DNA of 64,000 nt from Streptomyces netropsis (GCF_014203545.1 NZ_JACHJG010000008.1:301934-365933), one strand, 5' to 3'. Counted from the first letter of the stretch, positions 27,330 to 36,374 are shown. Numbers and translations are program-made. Notes: generated by a model from the letters alone, not told the origin.

Positions 27330-29636
27330 ATGACCACCTCACCCAGCACCGGAACCGGCCCGCAGCCTGTGGGCCTGGCCGACGGTGCCATCGCGACAGT
27401 CGCAGGAAACGGCGTGGCCGGATTCATCTCCGACGGCGGACCGGGCGCACTGACCAGGGTCTATCACCCCCTCGGCGTCACGGTGGACAAGAACGGCGTC
27501 CTCTACATCGCCGACCAGCACAACCACCGGGTCCGCAAAGTGACCCCGAACGGCATCATCACCACCGCCGCAGGCGACGGCACCGGCGGTTACATCTCCG
27601 ACGGCGGACCCGCGGTCGCCACCCGGCTCCACTACCCCGGGGGCGTGGCGGTGGACGACGCAGGCAATCTTTACATCGCGGACACCCACAACCACCGGGT
27701 CCGCAAGGTGACCCCGAACGGCATCATCACCACGGTCGCGGGCAACGGCGAGGCCGGCTACGTCTCCGACGGCGGACCCGCCATGGCCACCAGGCTCCAC
27801 TACCCGTACGGGGTGGCCGTGGACGGCGGCGGAAACCTGTACATCGCCGACCACCAGAACCACCGCGTCCGCAAAGTCACTCCCAACGGCAACATCACCA
27901 CCGTCGCGGGCAACGGCGAGGCCGGCTACGTCTCCGACGGCGGACCGGCGATCTCGACCCGGCTGCATTACCCCGTGGCGGTGGCCGTGGACGGCGAAGG
28001 AAATCTGTACATCGCCGACCGCCACAACCACCGCATCCGCAAGGTCACTCCCAACGGCATCATCACGACCGTCGCGGGCAACGGCACCGCCGGATACGTC
28101 TCCGACGGCGGGCCCGCGATCGGGACCCGGCTCCACTACCCGTGGGGGGTGGCGCTGGACGAGGCCGGCAGCCTGTACATCGGGGACCAGCACAACCACC
28201 GGATCCGCAAGGTCACTTCGGACGGCATCATCACCACCGTCGCCGGCAACGGAACTGCCGGCTACGTGGACGACGGCGGCCCCGCAGCGGGCACCCGCGT
28301 CTACTACCCCGCGGGGGTGGCCCTGGACCGGGCCGGCAACCTGTACACCGCCGACCAGTACAACCACCGGGTGCGCGGCGTGACGGCCGTGGCGCAGATG
28401 ACCCCGCCGCTCCCGCCGGCCGCCGACCTGTACGGAGAGGTCGTCAGCCCGCTCCGGGTGCAGCGCGGCCAGGAGTTCGACCTCGGCGCCCGGATCAGGA
28501 ACCGCGGCCCGAACCCGGCCGACGGCCAGCACGTGACCGTGGTGCTGAACCTTGCCGAAGGCCTGGTGGGCGGTCCCGGCACCACAGGCCGACGACTCAC
28601 CCGCACCTTCACCGGGCAACAGCTCATCCCCAACCAGGCCACCTTGGACGGCGTCTTCCGGGTCAGCGCGCCCGACACCACCCCGCCCGGTACGTACGAG
28701 TCCACGCTGGAGATCCAGTACGGCGGCGACCTGAACCTGAAGGACAACACGTACGCCCTGCCCGTCACGGTCGTCGTGCCCGCCCCCGTCGAGGACGAGA
28801 CGGCACTGACGATCTACCAGGACACCGTCCCGGAGGTCGCGCCGGGCCAGCGGACCGCCTTCAACATGCGGTACGCCTCGCCCACCGGGCAGCCCGTCAA
28901 CCCGGGCACCATCACCCAGCGCTTCACCGCGCCGTCGGGCTTCCTCTTCGTCGGCCAGCCCACATACGCGTACTACGAGGCCGTCGACGGCGTCGTCACC
29001 GGGAACCTCGACCACCGGATCGAGGACGGCGGCCGGACCCTGATCATCACAGCCAACCCGCACGTCAACACCACGGCCAGTGACGCCGGTTCGGTGATCT
29101 ACACCATCCCCGTCCAGGCCCGTCCCGACGCCGTGCCCGGACAGTACGACAACGGCTCCGCCAGCATCGGCCGTCACGTACCCGTCCAGATCTCCGGCAA
29201 GGTCACCGGCAGCGCCCAGGACGAGACGGCGCTGCGCGTCGCCCAGGCAACGGTGCCCGCGGCGGCACCGGGCCAGACCACGAAGTTCAACCTCGAGATC
29301 CGCTCGCTCAACAACCAGCCCGTCAACCCCGGCACCATCGAACAACGCATCACCGCGCCCACCGGCTTCGAATTCACCGGCGCCGCCTCCTACGGCTACT
29401 ACAACACCAAGCCGTACGTCACGGGCAACCTCGACACCCGGCTCGAGGACGGCGGCAAGACGCTCGTCATCCGCTCCAACCCGCACCTCAACACCGGGAC
29501 CACCGACAAGACGTCGTTGATCCACACCCTTGTCATCCGCGCCCTGCCGACCGCGACACCGGGTACGCAGTCCAACGACGGCAAGGTCGCCATCGGCCGC
29601 CTCGCACCCGTACCGCTGATCGGCCGCGTCCTCTGA
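27330..29636 (+). CDS. Leaderless NHL beta-propeller protein B, near-copy of A
   Basis: 768 residues, the same length as A and collinear throughout: six NHL repeats, a CARDB-like domain and two C-terminal modules. Starts at ATG 27330, 18 nt after the stop of A, with AGGAG upstream. Differences are concentrated in the variable propeller loops (for example QHNHRVRKVTPNG here against LNNRVRKVAPSG in A), while the modules near the C-terminus are almost identical, so ligand surfaces may have diverged. No export signal. Probably one transcript with A, ended by the hairpin at 29669-29713. Confidence 0.85.
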   Translation: MTTSPSTGTGPQPVGLADGAIATVAGNGVAGFISDGGPGALTRVYHPLGVTVDKNGVLYIADQHNHRVRKVTPNGIITTAAGDGTGGYISDGGPAVATRLHYPGGVAVDDAGNLYIADTHNHRVRKVTPNGIITTVAGNGEAGYVSDGGPAMATRLHYPYGVAVDGGGNLYIADHQNHRVRKVTPNGNITTVAGNGEAGYVSDGGPAISTRLHYPVAVAVDGEGNLYIADRHNHRIRKVTPNGIITTVAGNGTAGYVSDGGPAIGTRLHYPWGVALDEAGSLYIGDQHNHRIRKVTSDGIITTVAGNGTAGYVDDGGPAAGTRVYYPAGVALDRAGNLYTADQYNHRVRGVTAVAQMTPPLPPAADLYGEVVSPLRVQRGQEFDLGARIRNRGPNPADGQHVTVVLNLAEGLVGGPGTTGRRLTRTFTGQQLIPNQATLDGVFRVSAPDTTPPGTYESTLEIQYGGDLNLKDNTYALPVTVVVPAPVEDETALTIYQDTVPEVAPGQRTAFNMRYASPTGQPVNPGTITQRFTAPSGFLFVGQPTYAYYEAVDGVVTGNLDHRIEDGGRTLIITANPHVNTTASDAGSVIYTIPVQARPDAVPGQYDNGSASIGRHVPVQISGKVTGSAQDETALRVAQATVPAAAPGQTTKFNLEIRSLNNQPVNPGTIEQRITAPTGFEFTGAASYGYYNTKPYVTGNLDTRLEDGGKTLVIRSNPHLNTGTTDKTSLIHTLVIRALPTATPGTQSNDGKVAIGRLAPVPLIGRVL

Positions 29637-29668
29637 CAAGAAGGCAATTCCGCCACGGCGTTGTTGCC

Positions 29669-29713
29669 GCCGCCGTTCACCCGCGCGCCGGCTCGGCGTG
29701 GGTGAACGGCGGC
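29669..29713 (+). terminator. 14-bp perfect stem-loop after NHL gene B
   Basis: GCCGCCGTTCACCC (29669-29682) pairs perfectly with GGGTGAACGGCGGC (29700-29713) around a 17-base loop, 33 nt after the stop of NHL B. There is no U-tract, as is usual for strong hairpin terminators in Streptomyces. It separates the NHL pair from the epimerase start. Confidence 0.75.
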
Positions 29714-29752
29714 CTGGTCCCCTTCCTTCCGCGACTTCTCTCACAGGCGGCC

Positions 29753-30943
29753 ATGCACCCGGATTCCATCGACGAAGACCGTGAAGAACAGAACGGCCGA
29801 CACCGCATAGCACTCGTCGTCGGCACCCGGCCCGAGGCCGTGAAACTCGCCCCCGTGGCCCTGGCACTGAGCCGGAGCGGTTGGGCCGAACCCGTCGTGA
29901 TCACCACCGGCCAGCACGGCGAGGTCGTCCGGGAGACGCTCTCCTGCTTCGGGCTGCGGCCGGACATCGAACTGACGGTGCGTCGCGGCAGCGGCTCGGT
30001 CGCCGAACTGACGGGCAGCCTGCTCTCCGGGCTCGACACCACTTTCCGTTCCCACCCCGTCGGCGCGGTCGTCGTGCAAGGCGACACGTCGTCCGCTCTT
30101 GCCGGGGCCATGGCGGGCTTCTTCTCATCGATCCCCGTGGCGCACGTGGAGGCGGGCCTGCGCTCGGGTGACCTGCGCAGCCCCTTCCCCGAGGAAGCCC
30201 ACCGCAGGATGATCGCCCAGGTCACCGAGTTGCACCTGGCTCCCACCCGCGCCGCCCGTGACAACCTGCTGACCGAAGGCGTCGCAGCCGAACGGATCCG
30301 GATCACCGGCAACACAGTGATCGACGCGGTGGTGGAAGCGAGCCGACGGCCCTCGGCGAGCGGCGACCCGGTCCTGCGGGGCATCGCGGAGTCGGGGACT
30401 CCCCTGGTGCTCGTCACCGCACACCGGCGGGAGAACTGGGGCGAGCCGATCCGGCGCATCAGCGGAGCCGTGGCCGATCTCAGCCGCCGGTATCCCGACA
30501 TCACCTTCGTCGTCGCGGCGCACATGAATCCGTCGGTCCGGGCCGCCACCGAGCAGTCATTGCACGGGATACCCAACGTTCGGCTCACCGGCCCGATCCC
30601 CTATGGCCCGTTCGCGCGCATTCTGGCCAGGTCCATGCTGACGATCACCGACTCCGGAGGGATCCAGGAGGAGGCGGCCGCGTTCGGCGTACCGGTCCTC
30701 GTGACCCGGGACAACACCGAACGGATCGAAGGGATCGCATCCGGTCTCGCCCGACTCGTCGGAACTGAGGAATCGGAGATCGTGGCCGCCGTCGAGAAGG
30801 AATTCGCACGCGAGGACGCGTTTCCTCCCACCGGAATCCGCCCGGTCGTGCCCACCAATCCGTACGGCGACGGGCGGGCGGGGGAACGCTGCGCGGCGGC
30901 CTGCGGCCGGCTGCTCGGCATCCGGCCCTTCCACACCTCGTAG
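29753..30943 (+). CDS. wecB: UDP-N-acetylglucosamine 2-epimerase (non-hydrolysing)
   Basis: 396 residues from ATG 29753; an earlier in-frame ATG at 29702 lies inside the terminator stem. Family motifs: VVGTRPEAVKLAP (22-34), TTGQHGE (51-57), VVVQGDTSS, VAHVEAGLRSGD, FPEEAHRRM, ITGNTVIDAV, VTAHRREN near 221-228, and TDSGGIQEEA near 299-308. It interconverts UDP-GlcNAc and UDP-ManNAc in the cytoplasm, feeding surface glycans. Catalytic Asp, Glu and His positions appear intact. The downstream TTG-start NHL remnant suggests it was once coupled to an NHL gene. Confidence 0.92.
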   Translation: MHPDSIDEDREEQNGRHRIALVVGTRPEAVKLAPVALALSRSGWAEPVVITTGQHGEVVRETLSCFGLRPDIELTVRRGSGSVAELTGSLLSGLDTTFRSHPVGAVVVQGDTSSALAGAMAGFFSSIPVAHVEAGLRSGDLRSPFPEEAHRRMIAQVTELHLAPTRAARDNLLTEGVAAERIRITGNTVIDAVVEASRRPSASGDPVLRGIAESGTPLVLVTAHRRENWGEPIRRISGAVADLSRRYPDITFVVAAHMNPSVRAATEQSLHGIPNVRLTGPIPYGPFARILARSMLTITDSGGIQEEAAAFGVPVLVTRDNTERIEGIASGLARLVGTEESEIVAAVEKEFAREDAFPPTGIRPVVPTNPYGDGRAGERCAAACGRLLGIRPFHTS

Positions 30944-30985
30944 GGCCCCTCCGCCCTCTCATGCCCTGCAGAAAGGGACATCGCA

Positions 30986-31122
30986 TTGACCACTGCAAGC
31001 ACGCCTACAAGGTCACGTCCGACAACTTCATCAGCGCGCGGAACGACTCCGAGCGCGGCACGTACCAGGGCAGCGCCACCATCGGCTCCACCAGCATCCC
31101 GGTGACCGCACGCGTGCTCTGA
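30986..31122 (+). pseudogene. Internally deleted NHL-module gene remnant
   Basis: A TTG at 30986 preceded by GAAAGGGACATCGCA begins LTTASTPT, matching the MTTSPSTGT start of NHL B. After a few codons the sequence jumps, in another frame, to RGTYQGSATIGSTSIPVTARVL-stop, which matches the last ~20 residues of the NHL family (IGRLAPVPLSARVL). The whole propeller and modules are missing, leaving the two ends joined out of frame. A 53-codon ATG frame from 30961 covers the same C-terminal piece but lacks a ribosome site. Confidence 0.75.
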
Positions 31123-31178
31123 CACACGGCGGCCGCGCGCCGGAGTCCCGATCCCGCACCCACCCCGAAGGAGGAAAG

Positions 31179-32714
31179 ATGCCGGTCGAAACGAACCCGA
31201 ACCTCTTGAAGAACGGCACACTGACGGACCTTCCGGACCCCCGGTTCCGGGGCGAGAGAGACGGCCTCTACTGGGACTCCCCCGTCAAACGCCCCGGCGT
31301 CGACGGCAGCTCCCTGCCCGGCTGGACCGTCTGGACGAAGCCCGGCTGCGACTACGGCGGGGCACAGATCCTGGACGTCATGGAACGGACCGGGCCCAAG
31401 GGCAACGACGTCGCCATGTTCCCCCTGGACTTCAAGGAGGAGTTCCCCGACTGGCGCCGGGCGAACTTCCTGGAAGCCAACGGGGAGCGGGTCTACGGGG
31501 GCATCCAGCAGACGATCGACACGGAGAACGGAGCCGAGTACGAGGTCTCGTACTGGGCCGGGAAATCCCCCTGGGTCGGCGAGAGCAAGCACTGGGCCAA
31601 CGGCCGTGTGCACGTCCTCGACGGCTACGACGAACTGATCACCCAGCAGGAGTGGCGCGCCACCACCAAGTCGAAGGACTCCTTCGGCGTCTGGGACCCG
31701 TCGTGGGAGCGCCATTCCTTCACCTTCACGGCCAAAGGGGCGTCCAGCACCGTCGTCTTCGCGGAGGACGGGTCGCACGAGCCGGGGCTCGGCACGTGCG
31801 ACCCCGGGTACCACGGCGGGGCCTCCTACGCGGGCATGGCCGTGCGACGGAAGTCCCGTCCGGTGCCGGTGTCCGACGAGACGGCGCTGGAGATCCGCCA
31901 GGAGAGCGTGCCGAAGGCCGCCCCGGGCGGCAGCGTGAAGCTGAACCTCGCTCTCGACTCCCGCGACGGGAAGCCCGTGAACCCGGGAGTCGTCACCCAG
32001 CGCTTCAAGGCTCCCACCGGCTTCGTCTTCACCGGCATGCCCACCTACGGCTACTACACGGTGCGCCCCAAGCCCCACCTGGGCAACCTGAGCGACTACC
32101 GCATCGAGGACGGCGGCCGGACCCTGATCGTTCACTCCAACCCGCGGGTCAACACGGACGCCTACGACAAGGGTCCGCTCGTCTACACCCTGCCCCTGCG
32201 GGCCAACCTGTCGGCATCCGCCGGGCGCTACGCGGACGGTTCCGCGGAGATCGGCCGGCACGCCCCCGTCCGGCTCTCCGCGGAGATCACCGGCGGAAGC
32301 GGGAAGGAAGGCGCGCTGCTCGTCGCCCAGGAGAAGATTCCCGAGGCGGCGCCCGGCCGGACCGCCAATCTCAATGTGGAGATCCGATCGCTGGACAACC
32401 AGCCGGTCGACCCCGGGCCCATCGAACACCGCTTCACGGCACCCGGCGGCTTCGCCTTCACCGGCGGCGCCACCTACGGCTATCACTACTACGGGAAGGT
32501 CACCGGGAACCTCGACACCCGCGTCGAGGACGGCGGCAAGACCCTGGTCGTGGTGGCCAACCCGCACGTCAACACCGGCTCCACCGACCGGATCGCCCTC
32601 CTCTACACCCTCACGGTCCGGGCCCTGGCCGGCGCCGAGCGAGGCGCCCACGACGACGGCCGGGCGGTCATCGGACGGCTCGCACCTGTGCCGTTGAGCG
32701 GCCGCATCGTCTGA
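31179..32714 (+). CDS. Jelly-roll-like protein with two NHL-locus C-terminal modules
   Basis: 511 residues from ATG 31179 with AAGGAGG upstream. The N-terminal ~220 residues (LLKNGTLTDLPDPRF, PGWTVWTKPGCDYGG, GGIQQTIDTENGAEYEVSYWAG, WERHSFTFTAKG) resemble DUF642/carbohydrate-binding jelly-roll domains. Two copies of the same ~130-residue module seen in NHL A and B follow (from DETALEIRQ near 231 and from KEGALLVAQ near 375). No signal peptide. Shares its modules with the NHL genes, so likely part of the same system with a different head domain. Confidence 0.78.
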   Translation: MPVETNPNLLKNGTLTDLPDPRFRGERDGLYWDSPVKRPGVDGSSLPGWTVWTKPGCDYGGAQILDVMERTGPKGNDVAMFPLDFKEEFPDWRRANFLEANGERVYGGIQQTIDTENGAEYEVSYWAGKSPWVGESKHWANGRVHVLDGYDELITQQEWRATTKSKDSFGVWDPSWERHSFTFTAKGASSTVVFAEDGSHEPGLGTCDPGYHGGASYAGMAVRRKSRPVPVSDETALEIRQESVPKAAPGGSVKLNLALDSRDGKPVNPGVVTQRFKAPTGFVFTGMPTYGYYTVRPKPHLGNLSDYRIEDGGRTLIVHSNPRVNTDAYDKGPLVYTLPLRANLSASAGRYADGSAEIGRHAPVRLSAEITGGSGKEGALLVAQEKIPEAAPGRTANLNVEIRSLDNQPVDPGPIEHRFTAPGGFAFTGGATYGYHYYGKVTGNLDTRVEDGGKTLVVVANPHVNTGSTDRIALLYTLTVRALAGAERGAHDDGRAVIGRLAPVPLSGRIV

Positions 32715-32729
32715 ACGGTGTGAACAGCG

Positions 32730-32759
32730 CCCCGCCCGGCCCATCCGGCCCGGGCGGGG
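32730..32759 (+). terminator. 10-bp GC stem-loop after the jelly-roll/module gene
   Basis: CCCCGCCCGG (32730-32739) pairs with CCGGGCGGGG (32750-32759) around a 10-base loop, 16 nt after the stop codon. No U-tract. Likely terminator separating this gene from the stand-alone NHL gene. Confidence 0.75.
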
Positions 32760-32800
32760 TTCGCACGCCGACCGTCATCCCCCCAGCGAGAAGGTGCTTC

Positions 32801-33898
32801 ATGGATGTGGCAGTGACCAGGAACGGAATCGCGGCGCCACCGGCCGCGCTGTCCGGGAGCACCATCACCACGGTGGCGGGCGACGGTACAGCCGGGTTCA
32901 GCGGTGACGACGGGCCCGCCACCGCGGCCCGGCTGCGCTGCCCTTTCGGTGTGGCGCCCGCTGCCGACGGCTCTCTGTACATCGCCGACTACCAGAACCA
33001 CCGGGTGCGCGTGGTGGGGCCGGACGGCGTCATCACCACTGTCGCCGGTGACGGGACCAAGGCGTACGGGGGTGACGGCGGGCCGGCACGCGCGGCCCAC
33101 CTCATGGATCCGGCCGGGGTGGCACTGGACGGCAGGGGCAACGTCTACATCGCGGACCGCTCCAACCAGCGGGTGCGCAGGGTGGGCCCGGACGGCGTCA
33201 TCACCACCGTCGCCGGTGACGGCACCCCCGGATTCGGCGGTGACGGCGGTCCGGCCACCGCCGCCTCACTGAACTTCCCCCACGCCATGGCGGTCGACGG
33301 CGCAGGCAACCTCTACATCGCCGACGACTACAACCACCGGGTGCGGAAGGTGGGCCCGGACGGCATCATCACCACCGTGGCCGGCAACGGTGCGGACGGG
33401 TTCGGTGGTGACGGCGGGCCCGCCACCGATGCCTCGCTCCATTTTCCTCACGCCGTGGCCTTCGACGGCGGCGGCAATCTCTACATCGCGGACCGGTACA
33501 ACTACCGGGTGCGGAAGGTGGGTCCGGACGGCATCATCACCACCGTGGCCGGCAACGGAACCATCGGGTTCAGCGGTGACGGGGGGCCTGCCGTCACGGC
33601 CGCCCTGAACCTGCCGCAATGTGTGGTGGTCGACGGCATCGGCAACCTCTACATCACCGACTACGGGAATGAGCGGGTGCGGAGGGTCGATACGGACGGG
33701 ATCATCACCACGGTGGCAGGCGGAGGGGCCAAGGGCTACGGCGGTGACGGCGGACCCGCTCCGCTGGCCATGCTCGATCAGCCCCTCGGCATCGCGGTCG
33801 ATGTCACCGGCGAGCTGTACATCGCCGACTTCGGAAACCATCGGGTGCGGAAGGTGAGCGGTGGGGCGGTGCGGGCGCCGCGTTCTCAGGCCGGCTGA
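32801..33898 (+). CDS. Stand-alone six-bladed NHL propeller protein
   Basis: 365 residues from ATG 32801 (AGAAGG upstream). Six NHL repeats of the form ITTVAGDGTAGFSGDDGPATAA and NLYIADxxNHRVRKVGPDG fill nearly the whole protein. It lacks the CARDB and C-terminal modules and carries the more usual FSGDGGPA variant of the repeat, so it is more distant from A and B than they are from each other. No signal peptide. Overlaps the 3' end of the convergent CapA gene by 13 nt. Confidence 0.83.
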   Translation: MDVAVTRNGIAAPPAALSGSTITTVAGDGTAGFSGDDGPATAARLRCPFGVAPAADGSLYIADYQNHRVRVVGPDGVITTVAGDGTKAYGGDGGPARAAHLMDPAGVALDGRGNVYIADRSNQRVRRVGPDGVITTVAGDGTPGFGGDGGPATAASLNFPHAMAVDGAGNLYIADDYNHRVRKVGPDGIITTVAGNGADGFGGDGGPATDASLHFPHAVAFDGGGNLYIADRYNYRVRKVGPDGIITTVAGNGTIGFSGDGGPAVTAALNLPQCVVVDGIGNLYITDYGNERVRRVDTDGIITTVAGGGAKGYGGDGGPAPLAMLDQPLGIAVDVTGELYIADFGNHRVRKVSGGAVRAPRSQAG

Positions 33899-34998
33899 AC
33901 GATCAGCGTGCCGTCCGGCGCGGAGTCGACGCGCGTACCGAAGCCACGGCCGATCCGCTCGAAGAGGCCGTGGAGCCATCGGCAGTCCTCCTCCGAGGCG
34001 TGCCGCAGCCGCATCCGCCAGGACTGCAAGGGGGTGATGCGCACCTCCCGGAGCCGACCGGTGCCGGGCTCGACCGAGACCAGGTACAGCAGCCGCAGGT
34101 CGTCCCGGTACGCCTCGTAGCCGGTGATGCCCTCGTAGTCGTTGACCAGGTCACCGCAGCCGTAGGCGATGAGCTTGCCCCGGTGTACCTCCAGCGGACG
34201 GGGATGGTGCGAGGAGTGCCCGTGCACGACATCCACGCCGCCGTCGATGAGGGCGTGCGCGAAGCGGATCTGGTCGCGTGAGACGTCGTAGCCCCAGTTG
34301 GAGCCCCAATGGATCGACGCGACGGTGATGTCGCCGGGGCGCTTCGACTGCCGTGTCCGGGCGACCACCTCGGCTGCCGCGGCGTCCGACGGCCCGGCCA
34401 CGAAGTGGACGCCGTTCCGGGCTGCCGTGGCGGCCCATTCCTTCGGGATGCCGCTGGACGCCATCCCGAAGGAGAGGACCTGGACCCGTCGGTCCCCGGC
34501 GACGGGGACGATCGCGGGCCTTCGGGCCTCGTCCGCGTCGTGTCCGGCCCCTGCTGTGCGCAGACCCGCGCCGACGAGGGCGTCGAGGGTTTCTTCGAGC
34601 CCGCGACGGCCGTAGTCCAGGACATGATTGTTGGCCAGCACACAGACGTCGGGACGGGCAGCTGCCAGGCAGGGCAGGTTGGCGGGGTGCATGCGGTAGT
34701 GCACCTCTTTGCCGGGCGCGACGTCGCCGTTCCGCGTGACGCTGGTTTCCAGGTTGAGGATCCGTGCGTCGGGCGCGGCTTCCTCGAGCACCGCCAACGC
34801 GTCACCCCACGGCCAGCGGAAGTCGACCGGGCGGGGAATGAGGCCGTTCGTCTCCTCCGCCAGCTCGACATAGGCGCGGGCGTCCCTGATGTACGCCTCC
34901 CGCAGTGCCGGGTCACCGGGGTGCGGAAGGATCTGGTCGACACCGCGGCCGAGCATCACGTCACCGCTGAGGAACAGGGTGACGGGGTCACCACCCAT
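33886..34998 (-). CDS. CapA/PgsA-type metallophosphatase-like protein
   Basis: 370 residues. CapA-family motifs: LFLSGDVMLGRGVDQ (about 8-22), ILNLETSVTRNG, VCVLANNHVLDYG, SIHWGSNWGYDVSRDQ, and DVVHGHSSHHPRPLE. These residues form the two-metal site of the calcineurin-like fold. CapA proteins occur with poly-gamma-glutamate capsule genes but are common as solitary genes in actinomycetes. No clear signal peptide here, so a cytoplasmic enzyme is possible. Substrate unknown. Confidence 0.88.
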   Translation of the reverse strand: MGGDPVTLFLSGDVMLGRGVDQILPHPGDPALREAYIRDARAYVELAEETNGLIPRPVDFRWPWGDALAVLEEAAPDARILNLETSVTRNGDVAPGKEVHYRMHPANLPCLAAARPDVCVLANNHVLDYGRRGLEETLDALVGAGLRTAGAGHDADEARRPAIVPVAGDRRVQVLSFGMASSGIPKEWAATAARNGVHFVAGPSDAAAAEVVARTRQSKRPGDITVASIHWGSNWGYDVSRDQIRFAHALIDGGVDVVHGHSSHHPRPLEVHRGKLIAYGCGDLVNDYEGITGYEAYRDDLRLLYLVSVEPGTGRLREVRITPLQSWRMRLRHASEEDCRWLHGLFERIGRGFGTRVDSAPDGTLIVQPA

Positions 34999-35219
34999 TC
35001 CCCCAGGCTATGCCCATTCGTCACGGTTTTCACGTCACGGGTGACCGGCGCGATCCCGGGGCTGTTCACGGACTATGCCGAACGGCAGAGGCCCCGGCCC
35101 GGCACGCTCGAGGATCTCCCCAACGGCCCATGGTCGTGCCCCCGCTCCACCGCCGATGCTGGCCAGGCAGCCGGGCAACGCCCGGAAAGCACGGCCGACT
35201 CAGGAAGAGGCAGCGAACC

Positions 35220-35777
35220 ATGACCATGCCCCTCACCTCCGCTACCACGGCTCACCATCACGGGCAGAGGACAACGCCACCCCGTTGGGCCGTGCGTACC
35301 GCCAAGGCGGCGGCGCTCACCACGGTGCCGAGCGGTCTGTGGCGAGTGGCCGCTGCCTTCGGCGTCCCGGTCGGTTTCTCCGGCGACAACGCGATGGCCG
35401 ATGTGAGTTTCGGCAGCTGGTTCTCCCTGTACATGATCGCGCTCAGCGTGTTCGCCGAGTGCCTCGGTTTGTTGTCTCTGGGGCTCGTCCAGCGATGGGG
35501 CGAGGTCTTCCCGCGTTGGCTTCCCTTCATCGGCGGCAGAAGAGTCCCGGTCTGGTTCGCCGTGACGTCGGCGGGACTCGGCTCGCTGGCCCTCATGTGT
35601 CTGACCGTCAACGGCGCCTTCCACTGGAACGCCCCGGACACCATGGGCGCCCCCGAGTCCCCGAAGGGGACGGCGGCCCTGGTCATGGGCGTCTGCTACG
35701 CCCCTCTGCTGCTCTGGGGCCCGCTCCTCGCCGTGGTCACCGTCGCCTATGCCATACGTCGCCGCCCTCGGGCTTGA
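35220..35777 (+). CDS. Four-helix membrane protein, unknown function
   Basis: 185 residues from ATG 35220. A His-rich N-terminus (TTAHHHGQR) is followed by about four hydrophobic segments (TTVPSGLWRVAAAFGVPVG; WFSLYMIALSVFAECLGLL; VWFAVTSAGLGSLALMCL; LVMGVCYAPLLLWGPLLAVV). Charged tail RRRPRA. Looks like small integral membrane proteins common in Streptomyces; no function known. Upstream 222 bases separate it from the divergent CapA gene. Confidence 0.7.
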   Translation: MTMPLTSATTAHHHGQRTTPPRWAVRTAKAAALTTVPSGLWRVAAAFGVPVGFSGDNAMADVSFGSWFSLYMIALSVFAECLGLLSLGLVQRWGEVFPRWLPFIGGRRVPVWFAVTSAGLGSLALMCLTVNGAFHWNAPDTMGAPESPKGTAALVMGVCYAPLLLWGPLLAVVTVAYAIRRRPRA

Positions 35778-35919
35778 ACGTCGAACGGGGAGCGTGGGCG
35801 GGGCGCCGCGCGACGCCGGCGTCGGTACTTCCATGATGACACCGGCGAGTTCGCCCCCCCGCATATCGATGTCTGATGACCGCCAGCAACGGCCGGCTCC
35901 GAGCATCACGCTGGTGGGT

Positions 35920-36369
35920 ATGACGAATTCATCCACGACGGACTCGGTGGCCGTCCTCACCGGCATGTACGAAGCCGAGGCGAAGTACCTGGCAGCCGGC
36001 GGCCCCGGCGAGGCGCCCTTCGATCTCCTCGCGCCCTTCTTCGCGTCCGATGTCGTACTGCATCAAGCCGATGCGCTTCCCTACGGCGGGACCTGGCGTG
36101 GGCACGCGGGTCTGACGCGGTTCTTCCTCGCGATGAGCGACGTGTGGGAGTCGTTCGAGATGGCGGATCAGGAGTTCCTCGCCACCGGCGAGACCGCGGT
36201 GGTACTCACCCGGGTACGGGCTCGCGCTCGCGCGACCGGCCGCGAGCTCTCCTTCCCCATCCTGCAGACGATCACGGTCAGGGACGGCCGGATCGTCGAG
36301 GTCCGCCCCTTCTACTGGGACACCGCCGCGATTGCCGATGCCTGCGCGGTACCGGCACGGCCGGCGTGA
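35920..36369 (+). CDS. SnoaL-like/NTF2-fold protein
   Basis: 149 residues from ATG 35920; alternative in-frame ATG at 35869. Pattern FDLLAPFFASDVVLHQADALPYGGTWRGHAGLTRFF (given in part), VLTRVRARARATGRELSFPILQTITVRDGRIVEVRPFYWDT is that of SnoaL-like NTF2-fold proteins, which bind small hydrophobic ligands or act as small isomerases/hydrolases. Convergent with the AraC-type regulator gene. Confidence 0.8.
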   Translation: MTNSSTTDSVAVLTGMYEAEAKYLAAGGPGEAPFDLLAPFFASDVVLHQADALPYGGTWRGHAGLTRFFLAMSDVWESFEMADQEFLATGETAVVLTRVRARARATGRELSFPILQTITVRDGRIVEVRPFYWDTAAIADACAVPARPA

Positions 36370-36374
36370 GGTAG

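Noticed and set aside
27339..29867. 842-residue minus-strand frame opposite NHL gene B
   Set aside because: The repeat nature of the NHL gene keeps the reverse frame open; the Val/Gly/Asp repeats are the mirror of the propeller blades.
25005..33898. NHL repeats considered as a CRISPR-like or intergenic DNA repeat array
   Set aside because: The ~168-bp period is an exact multiple of three, stays in frame and encodes NHL blades; there are no variable spacers.
33886..33898. Overlap of the NHL and CapA stop regions as a sign of a frameshifted gene
   Set aside because: Both genes are full length for their families; a short convergent overlap is common in compact genomes.
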